A DNA stretch of 64,000 bases, from positions 46,089 to 110,088 of the forward strand of contig JAIXUE010000042.1 in assembly GCA_027483605.1 (NCBI GenBank), written 5' to 3'. The translations under genes were made by a program, and so were the position numbers. Below are positions 51,579 to 60,927 of the stretch, piece by piece. The notes beneath the pieces are model-generated. The model had not been told where the DNA came from and did not search any database. It saw only the letters and a program-made list of their open reading frames with translations. Each line of letters starts with the position of its first letter. Position 1 is the first letter of the stretch. Source of the stretch: Cryomorphaceae bacterium (GTDB lineage: Bacteria; Bacteroidota; Bacteroidia; Flavobacteriales_D; Crocinitomicaceae).

Positions 51579-51890
51579 TCATTGAGCACAGGGGGGCCTA
51601 AATGCATCGTTCTTGTACCCTATAATTAGCAAAGGGTTGTGAAAGGAATATGCCTTTTTTAAAGGTAGCAAATTAGCATCGTTATACAAAGCGTAATGTT
51701 TAGCAAAATCAATGTATTCATCTAAGAACTTGAGTTCATAGGAATCATCGGACGCTTCATTTTCTTGACTTTCTTCTACCAAAACAAACTGTTGATCAGC
51801 TTTGAAGATAGGGAGCGCACTAGCAAGGACAGCCTTCACAATAAAAAGCTGAACGAGTACAAGCAAGAAGAACTTTCCCAAATTTGCCAT
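51579..51890 (-). CDS. Small exported protein of unknown function
   Basis: 103 residues with a signal-like N-terminus (FFLLVLVQLFIVKAVLAS, cleavage likely near 24). The mature part is acidic in the middle (VEESQENEASDDSYELKFLDEY) and ends in an unusual tail, RPPCAQ, with the only cysteine of the protein two residues from the C-terminus. No known family. It is read with SulP and carbonic anhydrase; the -7 box TATATTTG stands four bases before its ATG. The cysteine-containing tail could bind metal or form a disulfide. Confidence 0.65.
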   Translation of the reverse strand: MANLGKFFLLVLVQLFIVKAVLASALPIFKADQQFVLVEESQENEASDDSYELKFLDEYIDFAKHYALYNDANLLPLKKAYSFHNPLLIIGYKNDAFRPPCAQ

Positions 51891-51894
51891 ATGA

Positions 51895-51902
51895 CAAATA
51901 TA
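51895..51902 (-). promoter_or_regulatory. -7 element of the small exported protein-SulP-can set, leaderless spacing
   Basis: TATATTTG on the minus strand, four bases before the ATG at 51890. No -33 TTG in range. Confidence 0.4.
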
Positions 51903-51948
51903 AGAAATGTTTATATGAAATGTACTGCTATGAATGCGGTTTTTTTTG

Positions 51949-53139
51949 CTAGCTTATCACACCAAGCTCTCTACCTACTTTGATAAAAGCTGCGATGGCT
52001 TTATCGAGATCAGCTTGGGTATGCGCAGCTGAAATTTGTGTGCGGATGCGCGCTTGTCCTTTGGCTACAACTGGGTAAAAGAAGCCTATTGCGTAGACTC
52101 CTTCAGTAAGTAAGCGATTGGCAAACTCTTGAGACAAGGCAGCATCATAAAGCATAATTGGTACAATTGGTGAACCTCCGGGCTTGATATCAAAACCTGC
52201 AGCAACAATGCGCTCTTTGAAATACGCCGTGTTGGCTTCCAAACGGTCGCGGAGTTCGGTTGTGGCGCTCAATAAGTCAAAAACTTTAATAGACGCTCCT
52301 ACAATTGCAGGTGAAAGCGAATTGGAGAAAAGATAAGGGCGCGAGCGCTGACGCAGCATCTCAATGACCTCCTTTTTTCCTGTTGTGTAACCACCCATGG
52401 CGCCTCCTAGCGCTTTGCCTAACGTACCTGTTACAATATCTACTTTGTCCATGACACCAAAATGTTCGGGCACACCACGTCCGGTTTTTCCGATAAACCC
52501 AGCTGAATGACACTCATCAGTCATGACCATTGCGTCATACTTTTCTGCCAAAGCGCATATTTGATCCATTTTGGCGAGGTCACCATCCATTGAAAACACA
52601 CCATCTGTAACAATAATGCGGTGTCTTTGCGCCTGAGCAGCTTGAAGCTGGGCTTCAAGATCAGCCATATCTGAATGCTTGTAACGGTAACGAGCAGCTT
52701 TGCACAAACGAATGCCATCAATAATTGAAGCATGGTTTAGTTCATCTGAAATGATCGCATCCTCCTCCGTAAAAAGAGGTTCAAAAACACCACCGTTTGC
52801 ATCAAAAGCAGCCGCATACAAAATAGTATCTTCAGTGCCATAAAATTCTGCGATTTTTCGCTCTAAAGTTTTGTGGATGTCTTGAGTACCACAAATAAAC
52901 CGCACCGAAGACATCCCGTAACCATGGCTATCTAACGCATCTTTGGCTGCACCAACAACCTCCGGGTGCGAAGAAAGACCCAAATAATTATTGGCACACA
53001 TGATCACTACTTCTTCACCAGTGCTTACTGTAACATTGGCTCCTTGAGGTGAAGTAATAATTCTTTCTTTTTTTAACAGACCATTTTGCTCGATTTGAGC
53101 TAATTCTTCACTGAGGAAGGTTTTGATTTTACCGTACAT
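51949..53139 (-). CDS. kbl: Glycine C-acetyltransferase (2-amino-3-ketobutyrate CoA ligase)
   Basis: 396-residue PLP enzyme of the alpha-oxoamine synthase family, second step of threonine breakdown (2-amino-3-ketobutyrate + CoA to glycine + acetyl-CoA). The PLP lysine K242 is in [13 protein letters not shown], with [15 protein letters not shown] as the aspartate-histidine cofactor site and [13 protein letters not shown] at the N-terminus. Length and motif spacing match Kbl better than BioF. The start overlaps the stop of the 181-residue membrane protein by one base (TAATG). Confidence 0.94.
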   Translation of the reverse strand: MYGKIKTFLSEELAQIEQNGLLKKERIITSPQGANVTVSTGEEVVIMCANNYLGLSSHPEVVGAAKDALDSHGYGMSSVRFICGTQDIHKTLERKIAEFYGTEDTILYAAAFDANGGVFEPLFTEEDAIISDELNHASIIDGIRLCKAARYRYKHSDMADLEAQLQAAQAQRHRIIVTDGVFSMDGDLAKMDQICALAEKYDAMVMTDECHSAGFIGKTGRGVPEHFGVMDKVDIVTGTLGKALGGAMGGYTTGKKEVIEMLRQRSRPYLFSNSLSPAIVGASIKVFDLLSATTELRDRLEANTAYFKERIVAAGFDIKPGGSPIVPIMLYDAALSQEFANRLLTEGVYAIGFFYPVVAKGQARIRTQISAAHTQADLDKAIAAFIKVGRELGVIS

Positions 53140-53684
53140 TAGGATTTGATTTTTTTGGATATCAATTGATACAACAATTTGGCTTCTTTTTCATTGAGCT
53201 TTTTGCCAAAGCGGATTTTCTGGTGAAAATAATCGAATTCAAAGCGTTCGCCCCCATTTATCCAAGGTGAACTCTCCCAAAGCGCCTGAAAACTTCCTTC
53301 TCTCGGAATTTCGAATTTTAGATTTTTAATATTTTCAAAATAATATGGAACTGATTTACCAAAATGTAAGAAAGATTTCTTCAAATAAAAGGCATCTGCA
53401 TCAATCTTAATGTATTCTTGTCCACGGATATTCCAAAAGAAACTCATGGTGACCCTCCAAGCATAATACAACCAAAAAACCAAGAAAATCCATAAAATCA
53501 TTTCTTCCTGACCTTTCAGCTTCATGACGTTAAGGGCCCAAATAACCGTGCCCCCAATAGCATACCACATACCCAGCCAAGCACCCATAATTGCCGAGAT
53601 CCAAACATTTTTAGATGGATCGATGACAATGGTTGTTTTGTCTTTTTGGTCGCTAAAACTAATCCGATTTCCTATCCACTTCAC
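53139..53684 (-). CDS. Membrane protein of unknown function (GTG start)
   Basis: 181 residues starting with GTG. Two hydrophobic helices (about 28-52 and 63-82) are flanked by an N-terminal hydrophilic segment ([18 protein letters not shown]) and a C-terminal PH-like beta domain (about 95-181), with [18 protein letters not shown] and [17 protein letters not shown]. This architecture occurs in several Bacteroidota families of unknown role. A TAATTTTG box ends four bases before the GTG, which supports this start and predicts a leaderless message. It is translationally coupled to kbl. No specific function can be given. Confidence 0.75.
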   Translation of the reverse strand: MKWIGNRISFSDQKDKTTIVIDPSKNVWISAIMGAWLGMWYAIGGTVIWALNVMKLKGQEEMILWIFLVFWLYYAWRVTMSFFWNIRGQEYIKIDADAFYLKKSFLHFGKSVPYYFENIKNLKFEIPREGSFQALWESSPWINGGERFEFDYFHQKIRFGKKLNEKEAKLLYQLISKKIKS

Positions 53685-53688
53685 AGTA

Positions 53689-53696
53689 CAAAATTA
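53689..53696 (-). promoter_or_regulatory. -7 element of the GTG-started membrane gene
   Basis: TAATTTTG on the minus strand, four bases before the GTG at 53684, just past the gldN terminator hairpin. Confidence 0.4.
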
Positions 53697-53700
53697 AACG

Positions 53701-53729
53701 AAAAAAGCCCCGCTTTTCAACGGGGCTTT
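53701..53729 (-). terminator. Terminator after gldN
   Basis: A perfect 9-bp GC-rich stem (53704-53712 with 53721-53729, eight-base loop) followed on the minus strand by TTTTTT. It closes the T9SS operon 17 bases after the gldN stop. Confidence 0.88.
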
Positions 53730-53745
53730 CATAAATTTTATCTTC

Positions 53746-55008
53746 TTAAAAATGCCAAAGGTTGTGTTCCCAATCGCGGATACTTTCTTTGACTTTCTCC
53801 GCTTCATACAAAGCATCTACGCCAAATTTGTAATCTTCGATCTCACGGTCAAACTTGTCAGACACGCGATAGATGGTCGAAGAGAACTTGCGCTTCCAGA
53901 AAAGGTCGTCAAAAGACATCCACTGTGCATCGTTTTGGTCATTGTATACATAATAGTTCACTATGACATTACGTAATTCGTCGAAATACAACCAGAACAT
54001 TTCACGTTCTTCTACGCGCCCTTCATACTCTTCAAAAGAATTAGAAGCAGAACTGAAAAGGTAAGGCTTACCAAGTTGATCATAAATAAGCAATTCCCCG
54101 CGTGTTGCAACTTCTCCTTCTTCAGGCTCTGTGTAGGTGTATCGGGCAACTGGTGCTATAGCAATAATGCGTTTGTCCAAAATAGAACGCTCCTTGTCAA
54201 AATACCAATCTTCTTTGATGTGATAAGCAACAATGTTGTTCGACGGCACAAACATAGAAATGGCATCTTTTCTAACCAGCGAGTTAACTGATGCAAAATT
54301 CCACCATTCTTGAAGTTTGTTTTGATCAATACCAAATAACTCTTCATAATCAGCGTCTGAACGCAAACTATCTAAGTATTCTTGAAGGCTTTGGTCTGTT
54401 TTGATGATATCCATTGTATCCTCTGAAAGTGGACGATAAATACGCAACTTAGGACCTAAACCACCAGAAGCCATTAAAGAGTTAACGTCTTTACGGTACT
54501 TCTTTACTTCAAAGTAGTCGTTTTGACCCTGGCGCTCAATTGGATATTTTAGGCTATAACCATCTTCTGCATCAGGATAAAACTCACTTGCAACACGATA
54601 TACTGTCAAATCACCAAGAAAGATGTGACGCATGATGACTGTCCAGAGAGACCAACGACGTTGGTCTTTGTTCCATGTTGGGTCATCGATTTCACTCGCA
54701 TTGCTCGGACGATAAATTGAACCAGAAGCTAAATCTCCGTCGAAAGCATCGTAAGGGAAAAAGATATCGTGGTTCATTGTCTCGCGTCCATCGATGCGAG
54801 AAAAGACACGCTTTTGCCAAGCGACATCACTTGCCCGGACATATTCATACTCAACTTTTGCACGAACAGGAACTTCCTCTTGGATAGCGACACCATCTAC
54901 AACCCCACCCGGAAGTGTGTTGTAAGGACCTCGCTGTGGACGATCTTGCGCGTGAATCGAGAGTGTCAAGACACTAACAAAAACCAACAATACATTTTTC
55001 ATAATCAT
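53746..55008 (-). CDS. gldN: T9SS periplasmic ring component GldN/PorN
   Basis: Partner of GldK in the outer-membrane-linked ring of the type IX secretion system. 420 residues from the first ATG, or 418 from the third codon, which better matches a normal signal peptide (MKNVLLVFVSVLTLSIHAQ). The family pattern is clear: YVRASDVAWQKRVFSRIDGRETMN, FPYDAFDGDLASGSIYR, WFDKERSILDKRIIAIAPVARY and IYDQLGKPYLF, WMSFDDLFWKRKFSSTIYRVSDKFDREI near the end. It is longer than the roughly 340-360 residues of F. johnsoniae GldN and P. gingivalis PorN. It lies 16 bases after gldM and ends before a strong terminator. Confidence 0.95.
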   Translation of the reverse strand: MIMKNVLLVFVSVLTLSIHAQDRPQRGPYNTLPGGVVDGVAIQEEVPVRAKVEYEYVRASDVAWQKRVFSRIDGRETMNHDIFFPYDAFDGDLASGSIYRPSNASEIDDPTWNKDQRRWSLWTVIMRHIFLGDLTVYRVASEFYPDAEDGYSLKYPIERQGQNDYFEVKKYRKDVNSLMASGGLGPKLRIYRPLSEDTMDIIKTDQSLQEYLDSLRSDADYEELFGIDQNKLQEWWNFASVNSLVRKDAISMFVPSNNIVAYHIKEDWYFDKERSILDKRIIAIAPVARYTYTEPEEGEVATRGELLIYDQLGKPYLFSSASNSFEEYEGRVEEREMFWLYFDELRNVIVNYYVYNDQNDAQWMSFDDLFWKRKFSSTIYRVSDKFDREIEDYKFGVDALYEAEKVKESIRDWEHNLWHF

Positions 55009-55024
55009 TAATTTTAAATTCCAA

Positions 55025-56797
55025 TTAAGGAATGACCTTCAAAAATCCTGAAGCAGACTCAGGTCCGCCACCACCGGTTCTTCTGTAGGTAACCTCAACT
55101 GCAACGCGTTTTCCTGCTTTTACCTTCGCTAACGCTGAAGCTGGAACGCGATCACCGGTGAAAGTTACTTCGTCGTTACCAACGATAACTGATCCACCAA
55201 TTACCGTAAAACCAACGCCTGTGAACGGGCTATCAGCTCCAAGAGAAACTACAGCTTTGAAACCTGTAGTTTTGGAGATGGTTGTTCCTTGTAACTGTGC
55301 TTTAGGGAAAGGTTTCACTTTGTACTTGAATTTACCAAAAGATTTAGATTTGCCATCCTTATCTTTACCATTCAAGGTAATGGTCACAGATTTTGCTGCT
55401 CCCGTTACATTTACATAATATCCGTCGTATTTGTTTCCTTCAGCGTCGGTCCAAGAGGCTTTGGTAGCACTGCCACCATCTACTGCGATAGAAGAACTTA
55501 CTGCACCAGCAACTACCGGTACTACTTTGTTATTCCAGCCTTTGTACAATACACTCATTTCAGGAAGGGAGATAGAACCTTGCGCCTTGACAATAGCTAC
55601 TTTCCATTCCCAGTCGCGGGAATAAGGTACACCAGACTTATTGACGATGGTCACTTTACCATTGACTTTCATGTCGGTCATGCCTGCCTTCATTTTGATA
55701 CGGCCAATACCTTCTTTTACTTCAACATTTCCTGAGCTTGATGTAACAACAGGATTTTTATCTGAATCATAGGCAGCCATTGTTACCAAAAGCTCTACTT
55801 CTTCACCAGCTGTTGCAACACCAGGGCCGCTTACCAATTGTTGAATTTTGTTGAATGAGAATTCACCTGTTGTAACCTTAGACTTCAATAAGTTAACTGC
55901 TTTGGCACGTGCAGCTAAAATCTCGTTTTGCATAGAGCTCAAAGAAGCCAAAGCACCAACTAAAGGAGCGTGGTCAAAAGTACGACCTAACCAGTGGATG
56001 TTTTTAGCTTCGTGGTGATCGGCAAATTCTTGTTTTGTCAGCTCTTGGTAAATAGAAACGAGTGCTTCTAAGTCCTCAGGGTTCACCTTATTACCAGGTG
56101 CGTTGAACATTTTTAAGATTTGCTTTTCAAGGTCTTGGAAATCAGCATATGCATTGATTTCTTTCACTTTGAGTTTCCAAACATTTTTTTCACCCTCTCT
56201 GTAGTTACCTGCGGTTTCTACAATAGATGAGCGAAGACCCTTGAACATTTCCCAAAGTTTTTTACCCTTTTTAGTTGGGTCTATTCTTGAAATTTCAGAA
56301 CCTACGATTTCGTGCATCGGAACGTCAAAGTTGTCTTTGGTTTCGATAGCTTGTAAATACAAACGAGCTGGAAGAAGAGGCGTTTTTGGATCATAGTTTT
56401 TCCAAACAATACTCTCTTTGTTGTTCATTTTGGCAGTCTTGACCTTTTCTGGCCCTTCAACTTTACTAATCAACTCGATTTTGAGCTCATCGACATATTT
56501 AATAAACTCACCAACATTCTTGTCGATTTTGTCTATCATGCCAAGATACTTCTTGATTTTTTCTGCTTTTGCGCGTCCGGCTTCATCTTTGGTTACGCTG
56601 CCAAGCTCTTCGATGAGAGATCCTTTTGCAGTTTGCCCACGCTCATATTGTGTAATACTTCCTCGTTGAATGTTGTCTTCGATAGCTACAAAAGCATCGA
56701 GAATTTGCTTAGACACGTTCAACGCAAGAAGTGCAGTCAATACCAAGTACATTAGACCGATCATCTTCTGTCTTGGGGTTTCCTTACCACCTGCCAT
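55025..56797 (-). CDS. gldM: T9SS motor component GldM/PorM
   Basis: Rotor or shaft subunit that forms the proton-driven motor with GldL and reaches into the periplasm. The N-terminus MAGGKETPRQKMIGLMYLVLTALLALNVS contains R9 and a single membrane helix (12-34), as in known GldM proteins. The four periplasmic domains follow (helical D1 to about 220, then beta domains up to 590), ending GPESASGFLKVIP. 590 residues, versus about 513-516 in the best-studied homologues. It follows gldL after 51 bases. Confidence 0.96.
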   Translation of the reverse strand: MAGGKETPRQKMIGLMYLVLTALLALNVSKQILDAFVAIEDNIQRGSITQYERGQTAKGSLIEELGSVTKDEAGRAKAEKIKKYLGMIDKIDKNVGEFIKYVDELKIELISKVEGPEKVKTAKMNNKESIVWKNYDPKTPLLPARLYLQAIETKDNFDVPMHEIVGSEISRIDPTKKGKKLWEMFKGLRSSIVETAGNYREGEKNVWKLKVKEINAYADFQDLEKQILKMFNAPGNKVNPEDLEALVSIYQELTKQEFADHHEAKNIHWLGRTFDHAPLVGALASLSSMQNEILAARAKAVNLLKSKVTTGEFSFNKIQQLVSGPGVATAGEEVELLVTMAAYDSDKNPVVTSSSGNVEVKEGIGRIKMKAGMTDMKVNGKVTIVNKSGVPYSRDWEWKVAIVKAQGSISLPEMSVLYKGWNNKVVPVVAGAVSSSIAVDGGSATKASWTDAEGNKYDGYYVNVTGAAKSVTITLNGKDKDGKSKSFGKFKYKVKPFPKAQLQGTTISKTTGFKAVVSLGADSPFTGVGFTVIGGSVIVGNDEVTFTGDRVPASALAKVKAGKRVAVEVTYRRTGGGGPESASGFLKVIP

Positions 56798-56848
56798 TTT
56801 CTTTAATTTTTAATTTGTTACTACTAAATAAATTTTTAAAGAAAGGGA

Positions 56849-57670
56849 TTAACCTCTCATCGCACGCAACATGTTACCATAAACGTTGTTCAAATCAGTA
56901 AGATTTTGAGACAACATGGCCATGTTTTCACGGTAAGAAGCCGTATCTTTTGCAGAAGCTGAAAGGTCTGCCATAATAGCTTTGATGTTATCTTGTAAGC
57001 TGCTCATTTGTTGCATGCTTTCAAGGTAGTCTTGTGAAGACTTCAATTGAAGTTCGTAAACGTTATTCAGAGCGCCAAGGTTTTGACCCAATTTTTGCAT
57101 TTCTGCACCAAAGTTGCCTTGACCTTCACCTGCGATACCAGCAATAGCGTTTGCCGATGAAGCGTATTGCTCAGTAAGTTTGTTTAAGCCTTCAGATGCA
57201 GTTTCTAAACTCTTCACGTAAGAGTCAGTTGCTCCGGCAGCTGTAGAAATAGCACCAAGTGATTTCGCGTTGTCTGCGAGATTTGACATGCCATCTTTTA
57301 GTTTAGCCAATAAAGCTTGGTCGATTCCTGCTTTGTCCAACTCTTTCGCAAGTTGATCAGCAGCACCGCCACCACCCATTCCACCTTTTTTCAAGAGTGG
57401 TAACAAACGGTTTTCGTCATTATTTTCTTCGACACCTAATTCAGGAAATACACGTGTCCAATCAACTTCTTCATGAAGTGGTTCCATTGCAATAAAAGCA
57501 AAGATCAAGGCTTCTGTGATGAGACCAACAATCAACATTTGGTCAGCTCCAGGCCAGTGCATGATTTTGAATAGTGCTCCAAGGATGACCACGGAGGCAC
57601 CGTAACCGGTTACATACTTCGTAATTAATTTGTACTTGCGTGAAGCAAAAAATCCACCATTACCACTCAT
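56849..57670 (-). CDS. gldL: T9SS motor component GldL/PorL
   Basis: Inner-membrane stator-like subunit. 273 residues: two membrane helices (about 18-36 and 44-62) with the conserved glutamate E53 in the second (LITEALIFAF), equivalent to the proton-path glutamate of F. johnsoniae GldL. The cytoplasmic C-terminal part is a long helical region from about 105, including a segment rich in alanine, serine and methionine. It lies 49 bases after gldK and before gldM. Confidence 0.95.
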   Translation of the reverse strand: MSGNGGFFASRKYKLITKYVTGYGASVVILGALFKIMHWPGADQMLIVGLITEALIFAFIAMEPLHEEVDWTRVFPELGVEENNDENRLLPLLKKGGMGGGGAADQLAKELDKAGIDQALLAKLKDGMSNLADNAKSLGAISTAAGATDSYVKSLETASEGLNKLTEQYASSANAIAGIAGEGQGNFGAEMQKLGQNLGALNNVYELQLKSSQDYLESMQQMSSLQDNIKAIMADLSASAKDTASYRENMAMLSQNLTDLNNVYGNMLRAMRG

Positions 57671-57719
57671 AGTTTTTGTTTTTTAAGAATTAAGAAATTA
57701 ATTGATTATAGTTTATAGT

Positions 57720-59756
57720 TTAGTTTAGGATAATATCTGTTTGAATTTCTTCGCCGTTTTCTTGTTCGATATCTTTACCTCCACGCCCTAAGTGGGTCAT
57801 GGTGTTACGGAAACCGATATAGCTTTTGGCGGTATCTTGGTATTCATAAGTTCTGGTCGCATTCATGAGGTAATAGCCGATGTCTTTCCATGAACCACCA
57901 CGCAACACTTTGCGCTTTTTCACTGGAGCCTCGCCATCTTTGGCGTCGTACTCGTAGTCTTGAGCCATATCGTGGGCAAATTCGTACATTGATTCATCGT
58001 AGGCAGTAGAACACCACTCTGCGACGTTACCAGCCATACAATACAAACCAAAACCATTTGGATTGTAGCTGTAGACTTTAACAGTGTAGAAACCACCATC
58101 TTCGAAGTAACGACCACGCATTGGTTTGAAGTTAGCCAAGAAACAGCCACTTGCATTTCTTATGTATGGACCACCCCAAGGGTATTGCATGTTGTCTAGG
58201 TCGCCTCTTGCACCGCGCTCCCACTCTGATTCCGTAGGTAGTCGGAAGTCATTTACGAATAAGTCTCCGTTAGACTGCAACCACGAATGGAAGATTTGTG
58301 TACGCCAAACAGAAAACGCTTTTGCTTGTGACCAAGTAACACCTACTACAGGATAGTTATCGTAAGCAGTGTTCCAGAAATAATTCTGGGTCATTGAAGA
58401 CTTGTTGGCATAGGTAAAGTCTCTAACCCAACACAATGTATCAGGGTAGATGTTAATGCGCTCTTTAATGATAAAGCGCGAGCGGTCTGAATGCCCTCTA
58501 ATGGCATTGTGAGCACCTTTGCTGTTGGTGAAACCGAGATCTAAATCTTGACCTGGATTTTGTAAAATAGTACCACGCAATGAGTTGGTGTCATTTAGTT
58601 TACTGAATTCAGACCATTGTTCGGTGTAGCCTGTGGTATCAACCCAAACTTTGTTGGTATTTTGATCCATGGTCATTAGTGTAGAACGGTGAAGGTCATT
58701 GGACTTGTAGTCTTTACCTAGTGGCTCGCGACGTGAGCGCTGATAAAGGGTGTTGCCAGCTTCTTTATCAAGACTGTCGTAAGCAAATGTTTTGCGCGCG
58801 TCGATTGATTTGGTGATGATTTTACCGCGACGAGCAGCTTCTTTGTAATCGATCCAGTAATAATCGAAATAAAGCAAGCGCGTGTCGATTTCGCGGCGAT
58901 TGTAAAAACGCTCAGCCTCACTCAAATACATGTCAGAAAGCATGAATGCCACTTCTGGATCTTCGTAGTCTACCGGCTCTAACCAGTTAAGAGTAAAGTA
59001 TTTGCGATTTTCTACACGACCACCTTGATTGTATTTTGTCTTGGTAGAAGCACCTTTTGCACTTGTTTTGTCTGGTGCATTTTTCTTGGCCGCACCACTG
59101 TACATTTGGAAAATACCGCGGAGGTCGTCGTCGGACATGACGACATCGAATTTTTCTTCTGGGCCACCAGCAATACCATATTTCTTTTGGTCGTATTGGA
59201 AACCGTTCACTAATTTTTTGCCTTTACCTTTTGATTTATCGTAGTTGCCCAGCATTGTCATGATGGTTTTGTCTACTTCTGCTCCGTTGGTAGAATCCAT
59301 GAACAATTGGAATGGCGTGTTACCACCCTGAAGGTCTGAACCCATGGCCATGAGTGTACGGTAAGGCTCCTTAAAGAAGTTGTCTGGGATGTTTACCCAA
59401 CGCTCCGCTTCTTCATCGTAGCTACGGCGATACAATTTTTCACGGGCGATAGAGTCGCGTACCCAATGTACAAATTGACGGTATTCGTTGTTAGAAATTT
59501 CGGTTGCATCCATGTAGAAAGCTGGAACCGATACGGTACGCTTGCGCGCCGTATGGAAGCCCATGATGTCTTCGTCGTCTTCACCGGCCTGATAAGCACC
59601 AGAAGGCACGTAAACCATGCCAAGTGGGACTTTTCCAGGACCGAGGACGTCTGGATACCAGGTGTCTCTACCACTCACACCTACTAAATTCCCTTCGATG
59701 TCGCTACAAGCGTACATGAAGCTAAGAACAAAGAGAAAACTTAAATACTTTTTCAT
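57720..59756 (-). CDS. gldK: T9SS ring lipoprotein GldK/PorK, enlarged
   Basis: Outer-membrane lipoprotein of the T9SS ring that pairs with GldN. The signal ends in a lipobox (SFMYAC, C17). The core is the sulfatase-modifying factor/FGE fold: VYVPSGAYQAGEDDEDIMG, SVPAFYMDATEISNNEYRQF, TYANKSSMTQNYFWNT, FRLPTESEWERGARGD, NGFGLYCMAGNVAEWC and LRGGSWKDIGYYLMNATR. The family usually lacks FGE activity. At 678 residues it is some 190-210 residues longer than F. johnsoniae GldK and P. gingivalis PorK. The extra sequence lies about residues 120-330 and includes GNYDKSKGKGKKL, DKTSAKGASTKTKYNQGG and RRGKIITKSIDARKTFAYDS. The signal peptide and core are intact, so the insert is probably a lineage-specific addition. 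98 bases follow porP/sprF. Confidence 0.95.
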   Translation of the reverse strand: MKKYLSFLFVLSFMYACSDIEGNLVGVSGRDTWYPDVLGPGKVPLGMVYVPSGAYQAGEDDEDIMGFHTARKRTVSVPAFYMDATEISNNEYRQFVHWVRDSIAREKLYRRSYDEEAERWVNIPDNFFKEPYRTLMAMGSDLQGGNTPFQLFMDSTNGAEVDKTIMTMLGNYDKSKGKGKKLVNGFQYDQKKYGIAGGPEEKFDVVMSDDDLRGIFQMYSGAAKKNAPDKTSAKGASTKTKYNQGGRVENRKYFTLNWLEPVDYEDPEVAFMLSDMYLSEAERFYNRREIDTRLLYFDYYWIDYKEAARRGKIITKSIDARKTFAYDSLDKEAGNTLYQRSRREPLGKDYKSNDLHRSTLMTMDQNTNKVWVDTTGYTEQWSEFSKLNDTNSLRGTILQNPGQDLDLGFTNSKGAHNAIRGHSDRSRFIIKERINIYPDTLCWVRDFTYANKSSMTQNYFWNTAYDNYPVVGVTWSQAKAFSVWRTQIFHSWLQSNGDLFVNDFRLPTESEWERGARGDLDNMQYPWGGPYIRNASGCFLANFKPMRGRYFEDGGFYTVKVYSYNPNGFGLYCMAGNVAEWCSTAYDESMYEFAHDMAQDYEYDAKDGEAPVKKRKVLRGGSWKDIGYYLMNATRTYEYQDTAKSYIGFRNTMTHLGRGGKDIEQENGEEIQTDIILN

Positions 59757-59854
59757 TCGTTTGTTTTTGGTTCTGACCTACTCCCAAGTAACTTGCTACA
59801 GGTATAATTTCGGGTATAACGTAAGAACAATATAAATGGTTACACTTTTTCCTC

Positions 59855-60817
59855 TTATAACCAACGAGGGTGTCTTGCTTTCGTTTTTGGAGGCGGCGGC
59901 AAGAAGTAACAATATTTAACCATCATTTCGTGTGAACCACGAGAGATGCTAGCTAATTTATTAATGTTGATGTCGTATGAGTAACCGAAGTTAAAGTTTG
60001 GAATCGGTGAATAACCCACCATTAGCGCTACCGCATCGGAGGTTCTGAAAGTAAGGCCGCCATAAGCAGGATTGCCCCCTAACTCCATCATGTAACGCGC
60101 GTTGAAATCAACGGAGAATTCAATAAGGTCTGTACGGACGAGCATTTGCGCGTCGATATTGTTGCCAGTTCCGAAAGCGTCTTTAAATATATAACCACCC
60201 ATTAAATAATAGTGGCGAGCTGTTTGAAAGGACAAAGAAAGATTGGTTGGATCATTAGAAAGGTCAGATTCTGACAAGTGCGTGGTGGAAAACCCTGCAT
60301 AGTAATTTTTAGCCTGGAAATACAATCCGAAATTGGCATCGAAGTTAGTGGCGGCAAACCCAGTTGGAATGGAAGGGTCTTGAGCAGCTGGCAAACCATT
60401 GGGTGTTACCCAATCTGGAACGAGGCTGTAGTTCATGATGCCAAGACCAACACCAACTCCTAAGACGCCTGCTCGGCCAATTTGAATTGGATACGAATAA
60501 TTTAAAAGCACTGTGTTTTGACGGGCAAAACCAATTGCATCGTTATAGAAGTTGATACCAACACCTCCAGGGAAAAATCTTGAAAGATTGGATTCTATAT
60601 TGAGTATGGTAGAATTTGGCGCTCCATTTACTTTGTCCCATTGGTTACGGTAAATAGAAGTAGCACAAATTCCGTTATACATGTCCATACCTGTTTTGCC
60701 AGGATTGATGCTCATTTTGTCAAACATGAAGTGTGTGACAAGCTTATCTTGTTGTGCGTAGGACGTAAACAACAAAACAGAAAAAGCAGCAGTTAGTAGT
60801 CTGTTATTCAATAGCAT
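59855..60817 (-). CDS. PorP/SprF family T9SS outer-membrane protein
   Basis: 320 residues, signal peptide ending SYAQ (about 1-21). The rest is the PorP/SprF beta-barrel family: LVTHFMFDKMSINPGKTGMDMYNGICATSIYRNQWDKVNGAP and FFPGGVGINFYNDAIGF at the start, GLTFRTSDAVALMVGYSPIPNFNFGYSYDIN and SRGSHEMMVKYCYF at the end. It anchors the GldKN ring or a peptidoglycan-binding partner to the outer membrane and is needed for adhesin export. The gene order porP-gldK-gldL-gldM-gldN matches the P. gingivalis por locus. A 110-base spacer to the arginase-like gene upstream shows no consensus promoter. Confidence 0.93.
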   Translation of the reverse strand: MLLNNRLLTAAFSVLLFTSYAQQDKLVTHFMFDKMSINPGKTGMDMYNGICATSIYRNQWDKVNGAPNSTILNIESNLSRFFPGGVGINFYNDAIGFARQNTVLLNYSYPIQIGRAGVLGVGVGLGIMNYSLVPDWVTPNGLPAAQDPSIPTGFAATNFDANFGLYFQAKNYYAGFSTTHLSESDLSNDPTNLSLSFQTARHYYLMGGYIFKDAFGTGNNIDAQMLVRTDLIEFSVDFNARYMMELGGNPAYGGLTFRTSDAVALMVGYSPIPNFNFGYSYDININKLASISRGSHEMMVKYCYFLPPPPKTKARHPRWL

Positions 60818-60927
60818 AAGCTTAGTTTAGCATGTGTAAAAGAGTCGGATTTTCATAGAATACGACAATTTCAAGGTGCTAAAGTAAAGAATTCTAATGG
60901 AAAATAAAAGGCTTTTTAATAAAAAGC

